Shown here one piece after another: positions 16,124 through 23,126 of a stretch of 26,870 bases of DNA. Made by a program: the position numbers and the translations under genes. The notes beneath the pieces were generated by a model that was not told the origin of the DNA, did no database searches, and was given only the letters and a program-made list of their open reading frames with translations. This stretch comes from Clostridium sp. CAG:433. Its GTDB lineage: Bacteria > Bacillota_I > Bacilli_A > RF39 > UBA660. Each line of letters opens with the position of its first letter. Within the stretch, counting starts at the first letter, position 1. Location of the stretch: positions 56,398 through 83,267 of the forward strand of contig FR893547.1 of the NCBI GenBank assembly GCA_000433675.1, read 5' to 3'.

Positions 16124-16219
16124 CTATATAATGAAAAATTTTGATATATTTTCTTTTAAAAAAATTGAATTCTATAATCTAATTATATCTATATTTATCT
16201 TTGTTTGTCGATTGTAATG

Positions 16220-16234
16220 AAACTAATTTAGTTT
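16220..16234 (+). repeat. 15-bp perfect palindrome upstream of a 29-codon gene
   Basis: AAACTAA (16220-16226), T, TTAGTTT (16228-16234). It abuts an extended -10-like TGtGATAAC at 16235-16243, the position expected for an operator in the promoter spacer. No T-run follows. Confidence 0.6.
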
Positions 16235-16267
16235 TGTGATAACTTAATAATAAAGGAGAAAAACAAA

Positions 16268-16357
16268 ATGAATAATTTATATCTTATATATGTAATTGAT
16301 AATATGATTGAGGATGTAGAAGATAGTAAATTAGATTTAATGTTAATGTGTTTGTAA
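16268..16357 (+). CDS. 29-residue small protein (short ORF with good translation signals)
   Basis: AAAGGAG at 16252-16258 lies nine bases before ATG 16268, and the frame ends at TAA 16355. The peptide begins 'MNNLYLIYVIDNMIEDVEDS' and ends with hydrophobic residues and Cys28. It could be an amphipathic peptide with an acidic centre. A promoter-like TGtGATAAC with an adjoining palindrome lies upstream and a hairpin with T-run lies 20 bases downstream, so the unit looks like a self-contained minigene or a leader peptide. I do not recognise the sequence. The intergenic interval between recU and gpsB is otherwise unexplained. Confidence 0.45.
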   Translation: MNNLYLIYVIDNMIEDVEDSKLDLMLMCL

Positions 16358-16376
16358 ACAAATAAAGTAAATATCT

Positions 16377-16400
16377 GTCTATTGACAAATAGACCTTTTT
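16377..16400 (+). terminator. Terminator overlapping the gpsB promoter
   Basis: GTCTATT at 16377-16383 pairs perfectly with AATAGAC at 16388-16394 around GACA, followed by C and five T. The loop and 5' arm contain the gpsB -35 TTGACA. Confidence 0.6.
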
Positions 16401-16410
16401 CTGTGATAAT
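16382..16410 (+). promoter_or_regulatory. Promoter of gpsB-rnpB
   Basis: A consensus TTGACA at 16382-16387, exactly 17 bases, then GATAAT at 16405-16410 with TGt just before. It is the best promoter in the window and could drive both gpsB and the RNase P RNA. Confidence 0.85.
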
Positions 16411-16433
16411 TACTTAAAAGAGGTGAGGCAAAA

Positions 16434-16763
16434 GTGTCAAAGGAAATTTTGTTAAATCCAGATATGCTTTATAATTGGGATTTTAAAGTTGATGCTAGAG
16501 GATATAGACCTCAAGAAGTTGATAAAGTACTTGATATGGTTATAAGTGATTATAATGCATATAACAGTATGATTAGAGAAAAAGATAGACAAATCGATGC
16601 TTTGAATAATCAAATTCTTGAACTTAAGCAAAAACTTAGAAATGCCAAAGCCAATATGGATATTGTAAAAAATAGCGAAAGACAAGTGACTAATGTTGAC
16701 TTACTTCGTAGAATTTCCGAATTAGAAAAAATAATTTATGGAAGAAATAATGATAATGAATAA
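16434..16763 (+). CDS. gpsB: Cell division protein GpsB (DivIVA domain)
   Basis: 109 residues starting at GTG 16434 with AGAGGTGAGG at 16420-16429. GpsB is a hexameric cytoplasmic adaptor that links class A PBPs to division and elongation machinery in Bacillota. The N-terminal membrane-binding DivIVA fold shows 'NWDFKVDARGYRPQEVDKVL', which includes the conserved Arg-Gly-Tyr. A coiled coil runs about 48-80 ('REKDRQIDALNNQILELKQK'), and the short C-terminal helix has 'VDLLRRISELEKIIYG'. The PBP gene encoded nearby on the other strand has the basic N-terminal tail that GpsB is known to bind in related species, so a direct partnership is plausible. Its stop codon overlaps the first bases of the rnpB P1 stem. 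Confidence 0.95.
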   Translation: MSKEILLNPDMLYNWDFKVDARGYRPQEVDKVLDMVISDYNAYNSMIREKDRQIDALNNQILELKQKLRNAKANMDIVKNSERQVTNVDLLRRISELEKIIYGRNNDNE

Positions 16764-17113
16764 TAATTTTTAGGTAAACGCTGCATTTATATGTAGAGGA
16801 AAGTCCATGCTCGCACTCTTCTGTGATGAGAGTAGTGTTTGTGTATAGGGAAAAAATAACCTATAGTAGTTTATGCTAACGACGATGAATAATCCTAAGG
16901 TTTTCTATGGATTTAGTAGTCATAAAGTGCCGCAGTGACGATATTTTCCGAAAGGAAAAAGTGAAACGATTGGTAAACTCCGCAAGCGAGAAACCCAAAA
17001 TATGGTAGGGGAACCTGTGTAAGGGAAAAAAGAACTAAGCATAGGATGAGTTAATCATAGATAAATGTTTACCACCTAGTAATAGGTACAGAACATGGCT
17101 TATTAAAATTATT
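16764..17113 (+). ncRNA. rnpB: RNase P RNA, type B
   Basis: The catalytic RNA that cuts the 5' leader from tRNA precursors. Signature segments: 'GAGGAAAGTCCATGCTCGCA' from 16797 (P3-P4, CR I), 'AAAGTGCCGCAGTGACGA' (P7-P9), 'GCGAGAAACCCAAAATATGG' followed by 'TAGGGGAACC' (CR II/III region of type B RNAs), and 'ACAGAACATGGCTTA' (CR V) at 17090-17104. AATAATTTT at 16762-16770 pairs with AAAATTATT at 17105-17113 as P1, and T-rich sequence after it ends transcription. The RNA is about 350 bases against about 400 in Bacillus; the P15 region looks shortened. Ends are estimated to within a few bases. Its place after gpsB is the conserved Bacilli arrangement. Confidence 0.97.
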
Positions 17114-17142
17114 ATTTTTTTAAATTGTAAGGAGTGAAATAT

Positions 17143-17607
17143 TTGAAAGAAATAGGAGAAGTTCTAAAAGAATCAAGAGAACAAAATGGGGTGTCTATAG
17201 AGGAGGCCGCGGAGGATTTAAATTATAAAGTTTCTCAACTTGAAGCAATAGAATCTGGAAATTATAAAACATTTAAAGATATATTCTTACTTAAATGTAT
17301 GATAACAGACTATGCTAAATACTTAGGACTTAATTCTGAACAAATAATAGATGAATTTAATGAATATGTATTTGAATCTACTTCTAAGATACCTATAGAT
17401 GATATAGAAAAAGCAAGTAAAGCAAAGGAAAAAGAAGATAAGATTGCATCTCCATATACAAAAGAAGAAAAAGAAAAGAGTAAATTACCACTTATACTAA
17501 TTATAATATTAGTTGTATTAATCGCAATATTTGTAGGAGTTACTGCTTATAATAATAGCAAAAATAGTAATTCGAGCGATAATATTAAAATAAGTGATAA
17601 GGAGTAG
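17143..17607 (+). CDS. RodZ-like membrane protein with N-terminal helix-turn-helix
   Basis: 154 residues from TTG 17143, with AAGGAG at 17129-17134 eight bases before it; a GTG at 17134 overlaps that site. The N-terminal HTH_25 domain (about 4-62) reads 'GEVLKESREQNGVSIEEAAE' and 'QLEAIESGNYKTF', the pattern of RodZ, which in rods bridges MreB and the envelope. A Lys/Glu linker (88-114) leads to a single membrane helix at about 115-135 and a very short Asn/Ser-rich outer tail of about 19 residues. The usual extracellular domain is therefore missing. pgsA follows after 10 bases, and the pairing of ymfM (rodZ-like) with pgsA is conserved in Bacilli, which supports the call. Confidence 0.85.
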   Translation: MKEIGEVLKESREQNGVSIEEAAEDLNYKVSQLEAIESGNYKTFKDIFLLKCMITDYAKYLGLNSEQIIDEFNEYVFESTSKIPIDDIEKASKAKEKEDKIASPYTKEEKEKSKLPLILIIILVVLIAIFVGVTAYNNSKNSNSSDNIKISDKE

Positions 17608-17617
17608 AGGGGTAGTT

Positions 17618-18226
17618 ATGAAGAATAAGAATTTGCCTAATAGACTTACTAATTCAAGATTAGTTATGTCAATTATAATAATTATTATATTGGTATTTCC
17701 ATTTGATATGATAAATGTAAGTTTTAAAAAATTCCTTGTTAATGATACATTAATAATGGACACAAGAATGATTATAGTTGGAGTTTTATTTATACTTTCT
17801 TCTATAACAGATTTCTTAGATGGTCATTTAGCAAGAAAATATAATAATGTAAGTGATTATGGAAAGTTAATGGATCCAATTGCGGATAAGTTATCAGTAA
17901 ATAGTTTACTTATAATTTTATCAGCATATGGTTATATACATCCAATTATTCCTGTAATAGTTGTAATGAGAGATATGATAGTTAATACTATTAGACTTTT
18001 TGCAAATACAAATGGTGAAGTGGTTCCAGCAGGTTATACTGGAAAATTTAAAACTGCATTTTTAATGATAGGTTTAACACTTAAACTTTTTGGTAATTTT
18101 CCATTTGGTTTAATAAATATTGCTGCTGATGATTTCTTTTTAATCGCTGGTACAATATTATCATTAATATCTGGTTTTGAATATTATGAGGCTTATAAGA
18201 AATATTTATTTAAGAAACAAGATTAA
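17618..18226 (+). CDS. pgsA: CDP-diacylglycerol-glycerol-3-phosphate 3-phosphatidyltransferase
   Basis: 202 residues from ATG 17618 (AGAGGGG before it), a normal PgsA length. It makes phosphatidylglycerol phosphate, the committed step to phosphatidylglycerol. The CDP-alcohol phosphotransferase signature DGxxARx8Gx3Dx3D is complete: Asp68-Gly69, Ala72-Arg73, Gly82, Asp86, Asp90 ('DGHLARKYNNVSDYGKLMDP'). Five to six membrane helices are apparent, the first at about 16-30. The extended frame upstream of ATG 17618 overlaps the preceding gene and is rejected. A loop at about 130-150 ('ANTNGEVVPAGYTGKFKTA') matches PgsA more than other family members. Confidence 0.95.
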   Translation: MKNKNLPNRLTNSRLVMSIIIIIILVFPFDMINVSFKKFLVNDTLIMDTRMIIVGVLFILSSITDFLDGHLARKYNNVSDYGKLMDPIADKLSVNSLLIILSAYGYIHPIIPVIVVMRDMIVNTIRLFANTNGEVVPAGYTGKFKTAFLMIGLTLKLFGNFPFGLINIAADDFFLIAGTILSLISGFEYYEAYKKYLFKKQD

Positions 18227-18256
18227 AATATGATGAAAAAATCATATTTTTTTTAT
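18226..18256 (+). terminator. Terminator of the rodZ-like/pgsA operon
   Basis: AAATATGAT at 18226-18234 pairs perfectly with ATCATATTT at 18241-18249 around GAAAAA, followed by T-rich sequence. Confidence 0.8.
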
Positions 18257-18309
18257 ATTTAGTGGAAAATAGTTATGCTGTGGAGAATAAATATATGAAA
18301 GGAGAAAAT

Positions 18310-18477
18310 ATGGTTATACAAAATGAAGAAGTATTTATAGTATTTAAAATATTACTTTCATTAAATAGTGATTATTTAATAAATAAAATTGAAAGTAATA
18401 ACAGGATAAAAAGTAATAATGAATATATTATAGGTAGTATTGATAAAAATGGTATTATTACGATGATTTTAAATTAA
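18310..18477 (+). CDS. 55-residue protein of unknown function
   Basis: ATG 18310 has AAAGGAG at 18298-18304. Earlier in-frame ATGs at 18262 and 18295 lack a binding site. The peptide starts 'MVIQNEEVFIVFKILLSLNS' and ends 'DKNGIITMILN'. It has no clear membrane helix, although the first 20 residues are hydrophobic. It is alone between the pgsA terminator and an AT-only hairpin. I see no family resemblance. It could be a real small gene or a decayed remnant. Confidence 0.45.
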   Translation: MVIQNEEVFIVFKILLSLNSDYLINKIESNNRIKSNNEYIIGSIDKNGIITMILN

Positions 18478-18556
18478 TTTTGATAGAAAAAAAGAATTAT
18501 AAATTTAAGAAAAATAAGAGAATATCACCAAAATAGGTCATATTTCATTAAAAATG

Positions 18557-18588
18557 TGAAAAAAATACAACTTTTTTTCATTTTTTTT
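18557..18588 (+). terminator. AT-only hairpin with T-run upstream of the adhesin gene
   Basis: TGAAAAAAA at 18557-18565 pairs with TTTTTTTCA at 18572-18580, followed by eight T. It may end the 55-residue gene's transcript or attenuate transcription into the adhesin gene. It is weak because the stem has only two G-C pairs. Confidence 0.45.
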
Positions 18589-18645
18589 ATATTTTTTAGG
18601 GGAATTTTAATTTTTATGGCTAATAAGATATATGAGGTGATTGAA

Positions 18646-20373
18646 ATGAAGAAAAAAATTCTTCTAATTGTAGTAGGAATAATAAGTGGGTTGTTATTCA
18701 GCTGTAAAGATGTAAAAGCTCTCACGGATGACTCTTATTTAGAGATAAATTATACGGGAGTCTGGGCATACCATTACAAGAATGGAAATCTTGTAACATA
18801 TGGTGGCCTTCCATTTAGATATCTAAATGGGAAAATGGGTTATTGTATTGAACCTAGTAAACCAATAACAGTTCATACATATAGCTCATATAGTGATTGG
18901 AGTAAAAGTGGGTTTAGTGAAGATGTTAAAAGAAAGATGGAGCTAATTGCGTATTATGGATATGAGTACCCTGGTCATAATAATTTAAAATATTATATGG
19001 CTACTCAAGAATTAATATGGCTTTTTAGTGAAGATACAGTTGTTTGGAAACAAAATAGAGACTTTTCTAGTGAAACGTTAAATGTAGAAGGAGAAAAAAA
19101 TGAGATTATGACTCTTGTTAATAATCATGATAAACTTCCATCATTTATAAATAGTAGTTATACCAGTGAATTTGGTAAAGAATTAACATTAGTAGATTAT
19201 AATAATGTACTTTCAAATTATGATATAAGTGGTGATATAGTTTATACAGTAAATGGAAATACAATTAATATAAATACTAATAAGTTTGGAAAAGGAACAA
19301 TCTATTTTAATCAAAAGAATTTTAATGATAAAGAAACAACTGTTTATGTAGCTGATAGATATAATAGTCAGAAAATAGTAGTATTTGGTTATCCATCATT
19401 AAATAGTGGGAATATTAATATTAGTGTTGATAATGCAAAAATAGAGTTTTCAAAAAAAGATATTGAAACGAAAGATGTAATTAAGGATAAGGATACAAAA
19501 TATAAACTTATCAATAATGAAACAAAAGAAGTAAAAGAAATTGTTATAGATAAAACTGGTATATCTAATATAACTATACCAAAAGGTGTTTATACTTTAG
19601 AAGAAATAAAGGCTCCTTTTGGATACTCTTTAAATAAAGAAAAAATAACTATAACAATTAATGATGATATAAAATTGTCAGATGGTGTATTTAAAGTAGA
19701 TTTATATGATAAAAAAACTAAAGGTAAGATAAAAATAAAAAAAGTATCAGAAGATGGAAAAGATTTAGTAGGAGTAGTTATTGGAATATATGATTCAAAT
19801 AAAAATTTAATTGAGAAAATTAAAACAGATGAAAAAAATAATAATGAATCTAAAATATTACCTTTAGGGAAATATTATGTAAAAGAAATTAGTACACTTA
19901 CAGGTTATAAATTAGATAGTAATTTTTATGAAGTTAATCTAAATTATAATAATCAAAATGAGGAGATAGTAATAGGTAACATAAAACTTGTAAATGAAAA
20001 AATTAGATGTGATTTAGTTTACATTACTAGTGACAAAGATGGTAATTTTCTAGAAAATGTAGAGATAAATGTGGTAGATAAAGATGGTAATTTGGTATTT
20101 AATGGTAAAACTGATACACAAGGAATGGTTACTATAAATAATTTACCATATGGTGAATATTATATTAGACAAATAAAGGTTCCAAGTGGATTTATACTAA
20201 ATAATGATGAATATAAGTTCTATGTAAATGATAGTACATGTAATTCAAACATAAATGTTACAAATGAGAAAACAGTTATGCCAGTTACTAGTAAACAAAA
20301 CAGTATGTATTTAGTTTCATTTATAATTTTATTTGGAATAGGAGTATATAATTATGTTAAAAAAGATAGTTAG
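18646..20373 (+). CDS. Surface adhesin: thioester domain, three Cna B-type domains, MPVTS sorting signal
   Basis: 575 residues from ATG 18646, with GAGGTGAT just upstream. The signal peptide covers about 1-25, with likely cleavage after 'DVKA'. A TQXA-type thioester domain follows: Cys67 in 'GYCIEPSK' and Gln121 in 'ATQELIW' are placed to form the internal thioester used by Gram-positive adhesins to bind host amines covalently. Then come three Cna B-like domains. The first has strand-one Lys, Glu in 'YTLEEIKAPFGY' and an Asp in the last strand. The second has Lys, Glu in 'YYVKEI' and Asn in 'KLVNEK'. The third lacks Lys and Glu ('YYIRQI') but has two Cys. The C-terminus is 'MPVTS' (545-549), a hydrophobic helix, and 'KKDS'. 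The sortase gene overlaps its end by 20 bases. Confidence 0.9.
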   Translation: MKKKILLIVVGIISGLLFSCKDVKALTDDSYLEINYTGVWAYHYKNGNLVTYGGLPFRYLNGKMGYCIEPSKPITVHTYSSYSDWSKSGFSEDVKRKMELIAYYGYEYPGHNNLKYYMATQELIWLFSEDTVVWKQNRDFSSETLNVEGEKNEIMTLVNNHDKLPSFINSSYTSEFGKELTLVDYNNVLSNYDISGDIVYTVNGNTININTNKFGKGTIYFNQKNFNDKETTVYVADRYNSQKIVVFGYPSLNSGNINISVDNAKIEFSKKDIETKDVIKDKDTKYKLINNETKEVKEIVIDKTGISNITIPKGVYTLEEIKAPFGYSLNKEKITITINDDIKLSDGVFKVDLYDKKTKGKIKIKKVSEDGKDLVGVVIGIYDSNKNLIEKIKTDEKNNNESKILPLGKYYVKEISTLTGYKLDSNFYEVNLNYNNQNEEIVIGNIKLVNEKIRCDLVYITSDKDGNFLENVEINVVDKDGNLVFNGKTDTQGMVTINNLPYGEYYIRQIKVPSGFILNNDEYKFYVNDSTCNSNINVTNEKTVMPVTSKQNSMYLVSFIILFGIGVYNYVKKDS

Positions 20374-20875
20374 TTTAATAATTATAACTATCTCTTCTTT
20401 TTTTATAATAAATAATTTTAAAGAAGTGAAAGACTATGATGATAATGTAGATTTATTAATAGAAAAAAATAATATAAATAGAAAATATGATGGATACATT
20501 TCTTTTAAAAATAAAAAATGGTTAATAAAATATGGTGATTATAATGAAATATTAAATCAAAATTTAGTTCTTATGATTAGTAATAAGGAAACACTAGAAA
20601 GTGAATATGGAAATATAATACTTGCGGGTCACAATAATAAATATGTTTTTTCAAATCTCTATAAATTAAATATAAATGATGAAATAATTGTTAGTGATTT
20701 TAATTATGAGTATTTATTTAAAGTGTATGATATATCTAAAGTAAACATAAAAAATAAAAGTATTTTAGATAATGTATACGATAAGAAAATATTAACTTTA
20801 ATAACATGTACAAGTAATAATCAAATAAGATATGTAGTAACTGCAAAATATATTCACACAATTTCACACAATTAA
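20354..20875 (+). CDS. Sortase dedicated to the adjacent adhesin
   Basis: 173 residues, a small sortase. It begins inside the adhesin gene, with TAGGAG at 20339-20344 nine bases before the ATG, so translation is probably coupled. An N-terminal membrane helix (about 4-22) anchors it with the catalytic domain outside. The catalytic triad is visible: His93 in 'LAGHNNKYVFSNL', Cys152 in 'LTLITCTS' and Arg159 in 'NQIRYVV'. The size and 'TLITCT' resemble class D or small class A-like sortases; the class cannot be fixed by eye. Substrate recognition should fit the neighbour's non-canonical MPVTS. It transfers the cleaved protein to lipid II or to another pilin-like subunit. A short repeat near its end encodes 'HTISHN'. 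Confidence 0.9.
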   Translation: MLKKIVSLIIITISSFFIINNFKEVKDYDDNVDLLIEKNNINRKYDGYISFKNKKWLIKYGDYNEILNQNLVLMISNKETLESEYGNIILAGHNNKYVFSNLYKLNINDEIIVSDFNYEYLFKVYDISKVNIKNKSILDNVYDKKILTLITCTSNNQIRYVVTAKYIHTISHN

Positions 20876-20928
20876 TTTGTTTTTCTAACATATTATTTTT
20901 TTATTATGGAAGTGTAAGGAGGAAAGAA

Positions 20929-22404
20929 ATGTTAAAAAGAGCAAAAATAAGTGTTACAAGAAGAAAGTCAAAAACAATTATATTTTTCTTATTTTTGTTT
21001 ATAGTTGCTAACTTAGTTTTATCTTCAATATCAATAAAAAATGCAACAGAAGAATCAATGAAGATGGCAAGAGTTTCACTTGGTAGTGAAGTCATTCTTC
21101 AAACTGATATGGAAAAAATCAGAGATGAGTTTATGAATAATAAAGATAATGAACAATCTACTGACGAAAACAAAAAAGATGATATGAAGAATATGCATAA
21201 TGCTATGGATGAAAGTGCTGCAACTATAAATGATGTTAATAAATTAAAAGAAATTAGTTATGTAACAGATGTAAAATATTATTTTAATGTAAATGCTACA
21301 GAAAAGTCATTTAGTTTATATGAAAGTTCATCAGAGGATAATAACAATAATGATAGACCAGGATTTGATAAAAAAATGAATTCAGGTCTTCAGGTAAAAG
21401 CAATAAATACATTTAAACTAGAAGATAATTATGTAAATGGTACAATAAAATTAACTAGTGGAGAAGCATTTGATGAAACAAAAGATGATACAGTAATTAT
21501 TTCTTATGAACTTGCAACAGAAAATAATTTAAAAGTTGGTGACAAGATTACTATTACATCAAGTGATGATAAAGATGTAGAACTTGAAATAATTGGTATT
21601 TATCAAAATTCTGAAACTGATAAGTTTAATAATAACTATAACTTAATATATGTTAATACAAATACAGGTGCAAAATTATTAACAGAAGAAGAATATAATG
21701 ATGGTAACTATAAAGTAAGTAAAGCAGTATTCTATCTTGATGATCCAGAAAATGCAGATAAATTTAAAGAAGAAGCAAATAAATTAGTAACAGATTTTTC
21801 AGATAGAAATTTAACATTAGATATAGATAATGAATCATATGAACAAATGATTTCATCAATAGAAGGTGTTGCAAAATTCTCAAATACAGTGCTTGTTATT
21901 GTTGTAATTGCGTCAATAGTAGTAATAAGTTTAATGGTAATAAACTCTTTAAAAGATAGAAATTATGAAATTGGTGTACTACTTTCACTTGGAGAAAAGA
22001 GAAAGAAAATAATAGGACAATTCATAATCGAACTTGTAATAATTGCTACATTTGCTTTCATTACATCAATAGGTTCATCATTACTAGTAAGTCAGAAATT
22101 AGCAGATACATTACTTGAAAATCAGACAGAGGTTACTGAAAAAATGAATACATCAGTATCTGGTAACAGAGGTAATGGTGCAGTAATGAATAGAAATATG
22201 AATAAAAGAGAAGATATGAGTATTGGAAAGATGACTGGACTTGGTACTTCTAAAACAATAGACAGTATAGATGTTAGTGTAACAATTAAAGATATAGCAT
22301 TACTATTTGTAATAGGATATGGAATCATACTTGTATCAATGGTTGTACCTTCAATAAAAATATTACATAGTGATCCAAAGGACATATTATCAAGGAGGGA
22401 ATAA
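20929..22404 (+). CDS. ABC transporter permease, MacB/FtsX type
   Basis: 491 residues, AAGGAGG before the ATG. It has the MacB-like (type VII) topology. One membrane helix at about 17-35 follows a basic start, then a long extracellular region (36-315) with MacB_PCD-like segments ('GEAFDETKDDTVIISYELA', 'KVGDKITITSSDD', 'EIIGIYQNSETDKF'). Then come three helices, at about 318-340, 360-385 and 458-482, with the FtsX-type 'RNYEIGVLLSLGEKRKKI' between helices two and three. A Met/Asn/Gly-rich loop (about 400-435) lies between the third and fourth helices. Such transporters export peptides or transmit mechanical signals across the membrane. It lies 53 bases after the sortase gene and four bases before its ATPase. 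Confidence 0.9.
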   Translation: MLKRAKISVTRRKSKTIIFFLFLFIVANLVLSSISIKNATEESMKMARVSLGSEVILQTDMEKIRDEFMNNKDNEQSTDENKKDDMKNMHNAMDESAATINDVNKLKEISYVTDVKYYFNVNATEKSFSLYESSSEDNNNNDRPGFDKKMNSGLQVKAINTFKLEDNYVNGTIKLTSGEAFDETKDDTVIISYELATENNLKVGDKITITSSDDKDVELEIIGIYQNSETDKFNNNYNLIYVNTNTGAKLLTEEEYNDGNYKVSKAVFYLDDPENADKFKEEANKLVTDFSDRNLTLDIDNESYEQMISSIEGVAKFSNTVLVIVVIASIVVISLMVINSLKDRNYEIGVLLSLGEKRKKIIGQFIIELVIIATFAFITSIGSSLLVSQKLADTLLENQTEVTEKMNTSVSGNRGNGAVMNRNMNKREDMSIGKMTGLGTSKTIDSIDVSVTIKDIALLFVIGYGIILVSMVVPSIKILHSDPKDILSRRE

Positions 22405-22407
22405 AAA

Positions 22408-23073
22408 ATGAATAAGATAGAAGTAGTTAATTTATCCCATTTTTATCAAGATGGTATGCAACTTAAAAAAGTATTAGACAATGTATCTTACTCATTTGAA
22501 AGTGGTAAATTTTATTCAATACTTGGACAAAGTGGTTCAGGTAAGACAACACTTTTATCACTTCTTTCTGGACTTGATACTATAGAAGAAGGCGATATAT
22601 TATATAATGGAGAAAGCATTAAAAAAATAGGATATAACAAATATAGAAATTCCTATGTAAATATAATATTTCAAAGTTATAATTTAATACCATATATGAC
22701 CGCTTATGAAAATGTTGAGGCAGCACTTGATATTGCGGGAATAAAATTAAGTAAAGAAGATAAAAAAGAAAAGATATTAAGTACATTAAATGAACTTGGT
22801 ATTGATAATAGTGCTGCATTTAGAACGGTATTAAAATTATCAGGAGGAGAACAACAAAGAGTCGCAATCGCAAGATGTTTAGTTACAGATATACCATTTA
22901 TTATGGCAGATGAACCAACTGGTAATTTGGATGAAGATACTGAAAAAAAGATAATAGATATATTTAAGAAATTAGCAAAACAAGGTAAAGGAGTAATAGT
23001 TGTTACTCACTCAAAAGAACTTGCTGAAAGTTCTGATAAAATATATCACATTAAAGGAGGTGGTGTGTACTAG
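22408..23073 (+). CDS. ABC transporter ATP-binding protein, MacB/LolD type
   Basis: 221 residues, AAGGAGGG before the ATG. This is the ATPase partner of the preceding permease. Walker A is 'GQSGSGKTT' at 40-48, the Q-loop lies in 'IIFQSYNLIPYMTAYENV', the signature is 'LSGGEQQRVAIARCL', Walker B with D-loop is 'FIMADEPTGNLDEDT', and the H-loop is 'VIVVTHSKELA'. The 'EPTGNLD' form and size match the LolD/MacB/BceA group. The permease stop is four bases before this ATG, so they are one unit. The gene ends before a promoter for the two-component pair. Confidence 0.96.
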   Translation: MNKIEVVNLSHFYQDGMQLKKVLDNVSYSFESGKFYSILGQSGSGKTTLLSLLSGLDTIEEGDILYNGESIKKIGYNKYRNSYVNIIFQSYNLIPYMTAYENVEAALDIAGIKLSKEDKKEKILSTLNELGIDNSAAFRTVLKLSGGEQQRVAIARCLVTDIPFIMADEPTGNLDEDTEKKIIDIFKKLAKQGKGVIVVTHSKELAESSDKIYHIKGGGVY

Positions 23074-23090
23074 AAAAAAGAGGTAAATAA

Positions 23091-23099
23091 TGTTATAAT
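23091..23099 (+). promoter_or_regulatory. Extended -10 element for the two-component pair
   Basis: TGtTATAAT at 23091-23099 matches the extended -10 consensus. No convincing -35 is seen at 16-18 bases. It could give the regulator-kinase pair expression independent of the transporter. Confidence 0.5.
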
Positions 23100-23126
23100 A
23101 AATATGAAATGGAGTGTTGATGATTC

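Noticed and set aside
18556..18645. Upstream extension of the adhesin gene from ATG 18556
   Set aside because: It runs through a terminator-like hairpin and has no ribosome site, whereas ATG 18646 has GAGGTGAT and begins a normal signal peptide.
18646..18708. Lipobox-like 'LLFSC' in the adhesin signal peptide
   Set aside because: The -2 Phe is unusual for a lipobox, a signal peptidase I site ('VKA') follows, and the C-terminal sorting signal already explains anchoring.
20852..20873. Short direct repeat TTCACACAAT near the sortase 3' end
   Set aside because: Only two copies within the coding sequence ('HTISHN'); too short to support CRISPR, phase-variation or origin function.
20877..20907. 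TTGTTT...TATTAT as a promoter for the ABC permease
   Set aside because: Spacing is 19 bases and the region is a generic T-rich stretch; read-through from the sortase gene is equally possible since no terminator is seen.
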